A stretch of DNA of 11,928 nucleotides from positions 1-11,928 of the forward strand of contig NW_004191655.1 in NCBI RefSeq assembly GCF_000330505.1, written 5' to 3'. Numbering within the stretch: the first letter of the stretch is position 1; each line of letters begins with the position of its first letter. The notes beneath the pieces are model-generated. The model did no database searches. It was given only the letters and a program-made list of their open reading frames with translations, and was not told where the DNA came from. The stretch comes from Entamoeba invadens IP1. Taxonomy: Eukaryota > Evosea > Mastigamoebida > Endamoebidae. This document shows positions 1-9,278 of the stretch, in pieces. Both the position numbers and the translations under genes were made by a program.

Positions 1-671
1 ATTTGGTTTTGAAGTTGAAATGAAAATACAAATTGCAAAAAGTAACATCAACACATCAGGGATATTTAAAAAACAGACAAAATTTGTGTACACACAATAG
101 TCTTTATAAAAAATATAAACTTTTCAAAAAAACCATTTTATTAACTGTGTATTTTTTCAGACAGTACGATAAAGCAATATTTTTGACTGTTTTTTCTGTT
201 TATAATATATTTTTTTCATCTTTTGGTATTTACTATATTGTGACCAATCTCTTGAAGAGTGTTTATCAAAAGAAATTAAAATATAACAAGCAATTATTAA
301 AAACAGTTTTTAGTGTTAAATATATATTGTTTTTATAACAATTTCCCTCCATTACATATAATCCACATATTTTTATATTGTTGTCTGACTTTTTGTCTAA
401 TAATGGACTGTTTAACCAATTGTTTGTTAATGACTGTTGACAAGTTGATGTATACAGTTACTTATTTTAATAATCTATTGAAAAGAGTGTTTAAAATGAA
501 TAAGGTAAACCATAACTATATTTTTAATTTTTCAAACAACAAAAAATCAAACTTCTTTGTTTATCAATGCTATTTTATTGATTTATTTGGTGTATATTTT
601 TAATTTTTGTTGTGTTTTACATTATAAGTAATTTATCTTTTTATTGTCAATTAAAATTTTTAAATTTTTAA

Positions 672-764
<93 letters not shown>
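672..764. repeat. Perfect (ATT)31 microsatellite
   Basis: A pure ATT trinucleotide tract runs for 93 bases, about 31 uninterrupted units, between an AAATTTTTAA-rich flank and TTGGGTTGC. There is no imperfect unit, which implies recent expansion or active slippage. In Entamoeba, short tandem repeats are best known between clustered tRNA genes, but no tRNA gene is apparent next to this one. Confidence 0.97.
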
Positions 765-1279
765 TGGGTTGCTTGATAATCAATTGCATTAACATCACTG
801 TCTGTAAAAGCGATGTATAATGAATTCGTTTTATTATTATGATATTTTACAATTATTTCGACTCTATCATTTTCACTACAACACAGAAACGTGTTACTTA
901 TTGTTAATATCAACTACTGTTATCAATTTGCGTCATTCAGTGAACATAATTAATTATGTTTTTTCTTGTTACCACTATTATTATTTGTTTGTTTTATCAT
1001 ACACAAAATAGCAATTATCACGTTAGTTATGTGTGCTTTTTATCATCATTTTTAGATTTTATGAATATTTTTCTTGGAGTTGGCATATAATAGTCTATCT
1101 CGATAAGATTAACTATATTTTATTATGAACAACCATTTTTATTAGTCATTGTTTGTATTTTTATATTTTTGAAATTTATAAAACTTTCGAGCAGGACACA
1201 AATTCAATTTAGATATTAAAACATTTTTTTGAAATTAAATACAGAAATTGAATATTTAAAAACTATAAATTACTACCAT

Positions 1280-1330
1280 AATCAATCTCAGTTGATTTTA
1301 CACAATGACACTTTCACATAGAGATTGATT
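1280..1330. repeat. Small inverted repeat
   Basis: AATCAATCTC (1280-1289) is the exact reverse complement of GAGATTGATT (1321-1330), with 31 bases between. A second small pair, ACTCAT (1333-1338) and ATGAGT (1350-1355), follows directly. No gene is adjacent, and function is unknown. The arms are short enough that chance is a real possibility. Confidence 0.4.
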
Positions 1331-2315
1331 CAACTCATGGCTGGATTGAATGAGTGACATTTTTAAACATTCGCTGCGTTTTGTGGGTTTTTTAATATAT
1401 TTAAAAGTCAAAATTTGTTGTTATAAATTAATTGTTTCAAAATGGTACATTTAAGTTTTTTATTGTTGAATTGTGTTGTACTTATTAAATAATAAATCAA
1501 ATAATTAATTTGATAACTTTCAAATTTGCTTTCTTTTATATTTGCCAAACATTATTTTCAATTACAAAATCAAACATCAAGTGGTCGCAATTGACTGTTT
1601 ATGGGGTAATAAAACCACAACAACAAAACTGTGTTATGTATCCGAAACGTCAATTTTATTAACATAAGTATCAAAAATTCAACCATTGTTTAATTTTACA
1701 AGTATTTTTAATTATTTTTTGTTTTAATTAATGTTTTTAAAATAATATAAAATGTTATTTATTTATAACAATAAATATTATATATTACTATAATTTGCTA
1801 AAGCCGACTTTTCCCACCAACTCTTTATTATTTTGGTTGTAATTTTTGTTCTGTTTTGCTTTCAAATTTTTATATAAAAAATAAATGCACAAAACCATTT
1901 TTTGGTATAAAAAATAAAAATAATTCCATTATGATAATTTTATATTATTTGTTTTTATCTATTTTTTCGGGAAAATCACCTAATAATATATCAAATTTAT
2001 TTAAACAGTTTTGGGACAAATTTTTAAAAAACTGTTAAAAAGAGCAGTATTGGGTTGTCGGCGAGTTAAATAGTTTTTTATTATAGTAAAAAAGTGTCTA
2101 TTTATGAATGATTGAACAGAGAAAAAAAATATTTATTTGTGAATTTATCATGGAATTGTAGAAAATTCGATTCATTATTTTTTATCTAAAATCAGAGTTT
2201 TCGTTTAAAGTAGTTTTTAAATCATAATTAAATTAGATTATTATTTAAGTGTACCCAAATTCAAGGTTCCAAGCAAAATATCTTTTTGTGAATTTTGCAT
2301 TTGATTGTCCCAATG

Positions 2316-2363
2316 ACCCACAAATAGACGTAACCCACAAATTTGAAACCCCACAAAAAGACG
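2316..2363 (+). repeat. Three imperfect tandem copies of an ACCCACAAA motif
   Basis: Three adjacent 15-17-base units begin at 2316, 2333 and 2348: ACCCACAAATAGACGTA, ACCCACAAATTTGAA and ACCCCACAAAAAGACG. They lie 31-78 bases before the proposed BspA-like start, in locally GC-richer sequence. They could be promoter-proximal binding sites or a decayed tandem duplication; the sequence does not decide between these. The stretch just before the start (TTAAAAACATTAA) is loosely like the A-rich initiator region of Entamoeba genes. Confidence 0.4.
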
Positions 2364-2393
2364 ATTTTTACTGTATGATCTTAAAAACATTAA

Positions 2394-5347
2394 ATGATGA
2401 AAGTTAAATTAGAAGCTTTTCGTTATCAAATCGTAATGAAATATTTCTTGTATGAACAAAATTATATCAACTCGATGTTAACATGTAAAAAAATGAAATG
2501 GTACTTGACCGATTTCGATACAACCCGATTCCCGTAAAATCCACCAAATTGTTTCCATATATGGAGACTCAATACTTATACACAAATTTTGATGATATTT
2601 TCGCAGGAATATCCCGACTTGTCGTCTTGTACAAAGTGACTTACTCTGAAACAAAAACTTTATTTCCAGACTTTGATGTAGAGTTTAAAAATGTGACTAT
2701 ATCTTCATCTGATATCAAAAAACAAAAGATCATGACATTCACTCAAATACCTAAAACCATAAAAATATACGAAAATAAAATTTTTAAACACTTTTGATTT
2801 TAAAGAGTTTGGTGTTCCAACACATATAACTGAATTGTACTGTTCTTGCTTCTACAATAATACCACACTCACTTCAGTGACACTGTGTGACGGGTTAAAA
2901 GTCATACCTTCGTGTTGTTTTGGTTCTTGCAAGAATTTGGTTTCTGTAAATGTTCCAACCACAATTATTTCAATTGAAAGTTCTGCTTTTGAAAAGTGTG
3001 GTATTATCAAATTCACAATCCCTGATACCGTCGTATCGCTTGATTTAAATCTGTTTAATTCATGCGCTAATTTAGAGAAACTTGTTATATCCAAGAACGT
3101 TAATGTCTTGCCATATTACATATGCGAAAATTGCACCAAATTAACACGCGTTGTACTCCCAAATTATTTAATTTCAATTAAAGCAGAAGCTTTTTGTGAT
3201 TGCAGCCAACTTGTTGATATTACCATCCCAAATACTTTACTTCGAGTTGAGTTTGGCACTTTTTCGAACTGTGAAAAACTTCAGAACTTATATTTAATGA
3301 AGTGTGTGAAATTGAGAATGGGGTGTTTAGTGGTTGCACAAGTTTAACATGTTTGATTGTTACAAAAATCAATGGAATTATTAAAAACACAATTTCTTTA
3401 AATGAAGTTGATGTGTATGAACGGTTGAATGAAACATTTGAGTGTACTTTGGATGACGATTTTGGCTCAGAAGGAGAGTTAAAAAGTGACCGAAAGTATA
3501 CAACACTCGATATGTCATACGACTGCAATTTTGAATGTACAGACTCGGTGTTTTTTATACCCGAAAATTTCACAAAAATTGAAAATATGCCATTTTATAA
3601 AAATCGAGATATCTACGTGATATATATGTCTCAGAGCGTTTTCGATATCAAACGTGTTTTACTTAACAAATTTGATAATTTGGAAGAAATTTATATGTCT
3701 TCTCACATCAAAAAATTTAATAAGTCAATATTTGAAAATTGTGTCAATTTAAAACATATATTTAACATGCAAAACGTGACTAAAATACGCCAATTTTGCT
3801 TCAAAAATTGTTCATCTTTAAAAAGTCTTCACATCAACAAACGTGCAAAAATTTCGTTCGGCTGTTTTGAAGGATGTGTTGGACTAACTTCTCTTGAAAT
3901 ACCAAACAACAACAAAAAAGTCACATTTCAAGTAACAAATGAAGACGAAAAAGTCTTAACACCATTTGGTTATACTTTTGGTGATCATGTCTGCTATTTC
4001 AATTCAAAAGACACATTTTTAAAATTTGATGAAATTAAAGATAAAAATTATTTCTATGAATTACAAGGAAATTTTTCAAGTGAAGAACTTGACACAATTG
4101 TAATTCCAAATAATGTCACAAAAATATCAACTGGCTTTTTTGGTATGGACGCATTAAAAAGTATTGATTTGGGATGCGTGAAAGAACTTGAAGATGAGTG
4201 TTTTGAGTGTAGTGTAAATTTTTTAACTATTCCAACAACTTTGACAAAAATTGGGACAAAATTATTCCAAAGTAAAATAAAACCAACTTCAATTGATTTT
4301 TGTGGAAATAAATATTACACGGGAATTGTCACAAAACAAGAACAAAATTTCATTGAAAAATGTGGAGTTCAATGCACCAATTTAGAATTTGAGTTAAACA
4401 ATTTTGAATATTACAAATACATTCCAATGGGTTACAAAGTGATTGGGTCAGACCGATATCAATTACCATTATATCTTACACAAATAATTATACCATATGG
4501 GGTCTCACAAATCAATTCACATTGTTTTTCTAATCTTCCAAATTTAAAGAAAGTCGAGTTTCCAGAGACACTTCGCAATATCAATTATGGCGCTTTTGCC
4601 TTTTGTTATTCTCTTGAAAACGTCACATTTTCACAAGCACTTCAATCAATCAGAAATTTTGTGTTTTATTATTGCATCAATTTTACACAAATTGTACTTC
4701 CAATAAGTTTAGTTGACATTGGCAGTTCCGCATTTTCAAATTGTGAACATGTAAAAAGCATTGATGTTCCAGTTTCCGTTTATTCAGTAAGTGGTGTGTT
4801 TGATTCATGTTATTCACTCACTTCAATTAACATCAAAAACACACGTGAAAATACTTCTACTTGTTCAACTTATAACGGACCTTTTACGTGTTGCAATTTC
4901 GAAGAAATTACAATTCCTAAGAGTGTCACCGAATAAAAAAAACGAGTTTTGAGGATATGACATATTCGACAAGGGCAAAATGTTAAAAGAAATTTACGTC
5001 AAAGAGAAAAAAGCAACCAAAATTAGTTTACCCGTCACATACAAAATAGCTCAAAATTTAATAAAAAACGGTGTTTGTTGTGATACTATTTTCTATACTC
5101 AAAAAGACGTCAAAAATATTTAGAAATCGTTTTTGAAAACGGCAAAAAAGTTGGAGAAATTACCAACAATGTTGTTGGACTTTGTGATAATTGTTTTAGA
5201 AAATATAAAGAGGTGCAAACAATTTTCGTTCCCAAAAGCGTGAGAAGTGTTGGGAGATTTTGTTTTCATAATTCGGTCGGAGAAGAGAACGTATTTTTTG
5301 AATATAAAAACACCGTCATAATAACTGAAGACAAATTTTTGTTTTGA
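2394..5347 (+). pseudogene. BspA-like leucine-rich-repeat surface protein, frameshifted
   Basis: A gene for a protein of about 980 residues is spread across frames. The N-terminus (from ATG ATG at 2394/2397) has the short helical, F-box-like lead-in typical of Entamoeba BspA-like proteins, then an FRYNPIPV-type block near 2505-2535. From about 2800 to the stop at 5347 come LRR_5 repeats of about 23 residues with the pattern L..I.IP..V..I....F..C, for example ITIPNTLLRVEFGTFSNC and IVLPISLVDIGSSAFSNC. Six single-base lesions are inferred from frame changes: A run 2487-2493 (-1), 2792-2795 (+1 T), about 3293-3297 (-1), A run 4935-4942 (-1), 4977-4980 (-1), 5119-5121 (-1). The longest uninterrupted piece is 3302-4936. 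No internal stop arises except as a result of these shifts. BspA family members are cell-surface adhesion or antigen-like proteins; a precise role is unknown. Whether the gene is dead or mis-sequenced is unresolved. Confidence 0.85.
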
Positions 5348-5457
5348 AAGATAAAAGAAATTTTTTTCGTTTATGTTGTTGTTTTTATAAAATAATTGTT
5401 AAATGTTAATTTTAAACATTTTTTATTACAAAACACACACCATTTTGTTGAAATTAA

Positions 5458-5492
5458 CCGGAAAACAAGGACATGGCTTATAAAAACAAACC
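5458..5492 (+). repeat. Left inverted end of the candidate TTAA element
   Basis: CCGG, then A-rich bases, then ACAAGGACATGG at 5465-5476, then CTTATAAAAACAAACC. The core is matched in reverse complement at 6420-6438. It lies about 110 bases after the BspA-like stop codon. Confidence 0.4.
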
Positions 5493-5928
5493 AAATTTTG
5501 AAATCTTGGCAATTCGCAACATAGTTTTACCAATCATGAAACAATTTTCTTTTTGTTTAATTCAAATATTTTACCAATGAAATGATCTCTTTTTATGTTG
5601 TTCTATTTTTTTTCTTGTGTTATTTCTTTTTTTTTTGTTTAAATTGTCCCGACTCTTTGGTGTTTTTATAGTGATTTTTATTTTTTTTGTCAAACAATAA
5701 TTTAGTTTTAAACATTTGAAAATTAAATGGGGTACAAAATTATAGTTTTACAATATAGTTTATTAATTATTAAATACATTATTTTCATAGTAAATTTAAC
5801 TATTTAAATAACACATTTATAATCAACAAAAAATCATACCAGAAATTATAACAAAGTTACTATACAATTAGCCGATTTACTATTTGGTTTATGTTCTATT
5901 ATCTGTAAGAAAATAATTATTTGTTTTG

Positions 5929-6084
5929 GTAATATTTGCGAGAATTGATTATTCTTATCGCGACAAACTTGAACAAATTCAGAACAACGCTCTTTGCTCA
6001 GATTACACAGTCGATGAATACCGATAACTTTCTAAGTACATACGTACTTTAAAAGCACTCGGACCGATTTGGTTATATATTAAT
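5929..6084 (+). pseudogene. Short fossil protein fragment, family unknown
   Basis: Within an otherwise non-coding stretch, one frame gives a protein-like, well-mixed composition: ARIDYSYRDKLEQIQNN, then LCSDYTVDEYR, then a TAA at 6025-6027, then LSKYIRTLKALGPIWL. Base composition is locally less AT-rich (around 40 percent GC) than the flanks, and C-ending codons appear. The TAA directly follows DEYR and could derive from CAA. The piece looks helical. I do not recognise the family; it sits inside the candidate TTAA element and might be a relic of its gene. Confidence 0.3.
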
Positions 6085-6310
6085 AATATAATATGGTTAT
6101 TTTGTGGCTACTTTTTCTTTTTTTTGTTCATATTAATATAATTATTTATTGGTTGTTTTTATTATTTAACTTTTACTATTCGAATTGTATTATTAACCAT
6201 ATTATAAACCATTAAATTAACACTGGCACCCATTATTTTTCTTTTTTTTGTGTTTTATTGATCTGAAATAAATATTATCAGTCAATTGGGTCCTTGAGCG
6301 AAAGAAGTGT

Positions 6311-6332
6311 TTTTTTCTTTTAAAAGAAAAAA
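6311..6332. repeat. Perfect 22-base palindrome
   Basis: TTTTTTCTTTTAAAAGAAAAAA is its own reverse complement. It lies 134 bases inside the right end of the candidate TTAA element and is followed by TTACCGGA, a sequence resembling the element termini (TTAACCGGA at the left end). It could form a hairpin or cruciform; function is unknown. Confidence 0.7.
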
Positions 6333-6399
6333 TTACCGGAATTTTGGATCGTCATGTGCTCTATTTAAGTGATTGTTTTGTTTATTTTTAGAAAGGGGG

Positions 6400-6466
6400 T
6401 AATGAAATGGTTCGTAAAAACGAACCATGTCCTTGTTGCCGGCACAGAGGTGTCCGTGTCGGCCGG
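6400..6466 (-). repeat. Right inverted end with two hairpins, GC-rich
   Basis: This end contains a perfect 7-bp hairpin GGTTCGT-AAAA-ACGAACC (6409-6426), then the reverse complement of the ACAAGGACATGG core, then an 8-bp hairpin between GCCGGCAC (6438-6445) and GTGTCGGC (one G-U pair), ending GGCCGGTTAA at 6470. The last 50 bases are well over half G+C in a region near one quarter G+C. No tRNA cloverleaf could be folded here. Confidence 0.45.
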
Positions 6467-6684
6467 TTAACAGAATAATTAGTTGATTTTAGTTATAAAA
6501 ATATCATCATTAATACAACAAAAAAAGTAAATAAAAGTGGCAAATCATAATTTAAATATATAAATATAAATTATTATATCGAACTAATGCAAAATTGAAT
6601 AATTTAAAACAATGAACATTATTACTATTTTATTGTTAATTATTTTTAATGAATATATTTTTAGATTTTAGTAATAAAAAGTTA

Positions 6685-6725
6685 CAGATAGGCAACCGGA
6701 CCTTAGTCCGGTAACTCGACATTAG
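6685..6725 (+). repeat. Left terminal inverted repeat of pogo-type element
   Basis: The 41-base end matches the right end (reverse complemented) at about 29 of 41 positions with one gap; the best blocks are CAGAT at the tip, then TCCGG.AACT, and ACATTAG at the inner edge. It also holds its own perfect 6-bp hairpin, CCGGAC-CTTA-GTCCGG (6696-6711), which the right end lacks. Confidence 0.75.
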
Positions 6726-6929
6726 TTTTTTATTTTTATTTTTGGAACATGTTTACTAAATTTTTAAGGTGTAATTTCGGGTTTTTACACACACAAAAAG
6801 AAAAAAGTGATTTTTTAATACTGATTCTTATTCCCCTTTTTTGCCGAATGTGAAAAAAACGGGAAATAATCCCATATTCAATAAAACAAAAAGAGTTTGA
6901 TCTAAAAACTAAAAAACCAAAAAAATGGA

Positions 6930-8613
6930 TTATCTTAAAATGCCGAGACAGTACTCCTCAAGCTGTTTTACACTCTCCGATGTTACTTGTTTGACTCTAG
7001 TCAACGTTGTGATTGATTGTGGCGCAGAAAGTTTAACCATTTCTTCTGGAGAGGGGTTGGCAGTTGTTAAACGCATAAACACACTTGCTGATTTGATGTC
7101 TACAAATACTTTGTTGTTTTTATTGTGGTTAACAACCACAAAGCCTGCGCGATGGAATGAAGATTCTATATTTTTTCTTGTTGCCTTTTCCTCGATGACT
7201 TTCATTACTTTAGTCAAATGCTCCTAAATTACACTTCCTCTTGCTGCTCTCTCATCAGAAGTTGCGCGTTTACTCAAGGGATTATTAAGTTGTTTTATCC
7301 ATGACGCAACTAAGTTGTCTAGAGAAACTCCATTATTAATCAACACGTCTGCTGTTGTAGAAAAAGTGAAATTACTTCGAGTTGGTTGTGAAATTGTTTG
7401 AATGGTACAGTTGAACTTCTGAACAACGGTGTTGCAGGTGTGCTTAATTTTTTGATCGCGCCGAAAAGACACAAATCGAGTGGCTGGACAATATGACTTG
7501 AATGAGGCTCGAAGAAATGAAAAAAATGAAGTTGTTGTAAAATATTTCTTTGAGCTCGTCACCAACGTGTGCGCTGAAGTTGTCCATAAGGATGACAACA
7601 ACTAGAGTTGGTGGGTAGTTCAATGTTCTTCTTTTGTTAACAATAAAAGGAAGAACAACTTCATACATCCAAGTTTTAAAAATTGGCTGATTGACAAACC
7701 CCGTCTTTGAGTTGTACAAAGACAAATTTGGGTATTTAGCTAACACAGATTCATCAACAAAGATGTTTGGAATAACGGCTGCTGGGACCGAAAATTGTCC
7801 ATCTGCTGAAATACATGCAATGATAGTACTTCTTTTTGATGCTCTTGGTATACCAACCTTGACACCCTTTCCAGATTTGCTGAAGACGGAAACACTCTGT
7901 TTATCTGCCCACTTATTAAATCCCACTTCATCAATGTTGAACAATAGAGCGGATTCAATTCCATTAAAATTGTCTACAAATGTCAATTAATTATTCAATA
8001 CATTTTTATAATTAGTTTGAATTCTTTCCATTTCTTCCGGTTTGGCTTGAACTACATCATAACCATGAAACTTTTTAACGTGTTTGATTATTCCCTTTCT
8101 TGTCATTTCAAACTTGTAATCAAAAGACTGACAAATGGAATCAATCAATGTTGGAGTTACACTTAAACAACGTGAATCACAATAATCAAACAAAGAAGCA
8201 ATTGCAGTATCCATTGTTTCGTTGATTTTACAAGAATGAATGGGTTCTGATACTTGTTGTTTTAAATGTGTCGATATTGCTCCTTTGGTAATACCAAATA
8301 ATAGACCAAGTGTTTTATTGCTCACTCTATAACGAATCTTTAAATTCTGTATTTTTTCCACTGCGCTCATTTTTCTTTCAAATTCTTCATCTGTAGCAAA
8401 CACAGAAATAGTCTGAAGTGCTTAAATGTAAAAGTCATCTATCACTTCCCCTTTTTTATAGGACTGCACCACATTCAGTTTCATTTGCTGTTTTGATATT
8501 GCTGCTTTTCTTTTGGGTTTGTTGATTGGTGATTTGAAAGGTTTCACAACTTGGCTTGCCTCGACGATGTTTTTGATTTCTTCGAGAAAATTTCTTTGTT
8601 TTTCAAATTGCAT
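6930..8613 (-). pseudogene. Pogo-like DDD transposase, broken
   Basis: The enzyme cuts and rejoins transposon ends. The frame spans about 561 codons from ATG at 8613 to TAA at 6930. Residues 25-45 are basic; residues 85-118 form a helix-turn-helix (TLGLLFGITKGAISTHL), with a second DNA-binding-like segment near 140-205. The DDE_1-type catalytic core follows: Asp in NIDEVGF (codon 228, 7930-7932), Asp in LMDNFSAH (codon 344, 7582-7584), Asp in QPLDLCLF (7475-7477), about 35 residues after the second, as in pogo relatives. A C-terminal segment includes SFHRAGF. Lesions: in-frame TAA at 8422-8424 and 7987-7989, TAG at 7224-7226, one-base losses in the 7-base run 7520-7526 and the 6-base run 7448-7453. 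The third catalytic Asp sits in the short segment between the two frameshifts, so no single frame shows all three. The gene is clearly inactive. Confidence 0.9.
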
Positions 8614-8744
8614 TTTGTCTCTAAATTTTTAATTAAAAAAATATTTAAATCATTATTTTTTAAAAATAGAAAAGTTTGAAATTTTATCAATTTTGTTGTT
8701 AAATGTGATAGAAAAAATAACTACAAAATAATAGTTTTAAGGTG

Positions 8745-8784
8745 CTAATGTTCAGTTGCCGGATAATGTTGAATCGACAATCTG
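8745..8784 (-). repeat. Right terminal inverted repeat of pogo-type element
   Basis: Read on the minus strand from 8784 inward it begins CAGATTGTCG and ends ACTGAACATTAG, matching the left end at 6685-6725. TA lies immediately outside at 8785-8786. Confidence 0.75.
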
Positions 8785-8867
8785 TAATCGCCAACATTTA
8801 AAAAATATATAGTGTCAAGTAAACTCAAAAATTGTGATTAATCAAAAAATATTCGTTTTTATCTATT

Positions 8868-9262
8868 TCAGTTTTTTAACTTTTTAACCAAATTTAATGA
8901 CAATAAAAATAAATCAATGTATTCAATTATCCTTGTTTTGTTTACCATGAAAAAGACGTCTTCCTGAATTTTGATAGTTTTTTCATGTTTTTTTATTCGC
9001 TCCAACTTTATACAATTATAAAAACATACGATCTGATTTCCTTCACGTTGTCTCCCATCCAAATTTCTTTTAAATCCAATGACCGAAATACAAATTTGGC
9101 CTTCACATTGATTTTTTCTGGTACTTTAAAAACGCCATTTCCATCAATCCAGTTAGGATCAATGGAATAAAGTTCAACATCTCCTTCAAATTTATATTTA
9201 TTTTTTAATATATTGTAAATAGTAAAATCGATATTTCCTTCAAAAACAAAATTTACTAGTGT
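8868..9262 (-). pseudogene. BspA-like leucine-rich-repeat fragment
   Basis: On the strand opposite to the first BspA-like gene, translation from 9262 downward gives FVFEGNIDFTIYN, then FKVPEKINVKAKFVFRSLDL, then KEIWMGDNVKEIRSYVF, continuing after a one-base loss in the T run at 9020-9024 with YNCIKLERI and a KTIKIQEDVF-type segment. This is the LRR_5 pattern of hydrophobic positions plus the F..C of each repeat. Only about two to four repeats survive; there is no N-terminal domain and a TAG closes the frame at 9263-9265. It lies 84 bases beyond the pogo element, so it may be the remnant of a gene disrupted there, although no matching piece was found on the other side of the transposon. Confidence 0.65.
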
Positions 9263-9278
9263 CTACTCTAATAAGTGT

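Larger units (their letters stand above)
1..2393. other. Gene-poor AT-rich region
   Basis: No convincing gene is visible in this 2.4-kb stretch. The open frames present (for example 33-338, 313-603 and 1856-2038 on the plus strand) are rich in F, Y, I, N and K, as expected from translating AT-rich DNA, and show no domain, repeat or motif. A minus-strand frame at 668-913 is only the translated ATT microsatellite (poly-isoleucine). Long T and A runs dominate. Features worth naming are the microsatellite at 672-764, a small inverted repeat at 1280-1330, and a run of imperfect motifs at 2316-2363; these are listed separately. A short non-coding RNA or a very small gene cannot be excluded by eye. 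Confidence 0.7.
5458..6466. mobile_element. Candidate TTAA-flanked non-autonomous transposon
   Basis: Both ends read TTAACCGG going inward (TTAA at 5454-5457 and, on the opposite strand, 6467-6470), and both then share ACAAGGACATGG and a looser A/T-rich extension containing AAACC/GAACC. The right end carries about 24 extra bases of GC-rich hairpin between CCGG and the shared core. A TTAA target duplication is the hallmark of piggyBac-type elements, which have been reported from E. invadens, but no piggyBac transposase is encoded inside. The interior has no long open frame, only a short protein fossil near 5929-6084. The pairing of the ends is by eye and imperfect; two unrelated repeats are the alternative. 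Confidence 0.35.
6685..8784 (-). mobile_element. Pogo-type Tc1/mariner DNA transposon, complete but decayed
   Basis: A 2,100-base element is delimited by inverted ends that both start CAGAT and are both flanked outside by TA (6683-6684 and 8785-8786). TA target duplication with 5'-CAG termini is characteristic of pogo/Tigger elements of the Tc1/mariner superfamily. It carries one gene, a transposase on the minus strand (6930-8613), with about 205 bases of non-coding sequence between the left end and the gene's stop, and 131 bases between the gene start and the right inverted repeat. The transposase is broken, so the copy cannot be autonomous, but its ends look intact enough that it might still be mobilised by a relative. 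Divergence between the two ends suggests age. Confidence 0.75.

Noticed and set aside
672..764. CRISPR array or tRNA-linked repeat array
   Set aside because: It is a simple trinucleotide tract with no spacers and no adjacent tRNA gene.
668..913. Minus-strand open frame ending in about 30 isoleucines
   Set aside because: It is the translated ATT microsatellite plus random flank; no start context or other coding signal supports it.
3220..3573. Minus-strand open frame of 117 codons within the BspA-like gene
   Set aside because: It lies antisense to clear LRR sequence and has no recognisable features.
6409..6470. tRNA gene (GGTTCG resembles a B box)
   Set aside because: No acceptor stem, anticodon arm or A box could be found; the GGTTCG is one arm of a simple hairpin.
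6925..7227. Plus-strand open frame over the transposase C-terminus
   Set aside because: The minus strand encodes recognisable transposase sequence here; the plus frame is its shadow.
7691..7990. Plus-strand open frame over the transposase catalytic core
   Set aside because: It is antisense to the NIDEVGF-containing domain and has no independent support.
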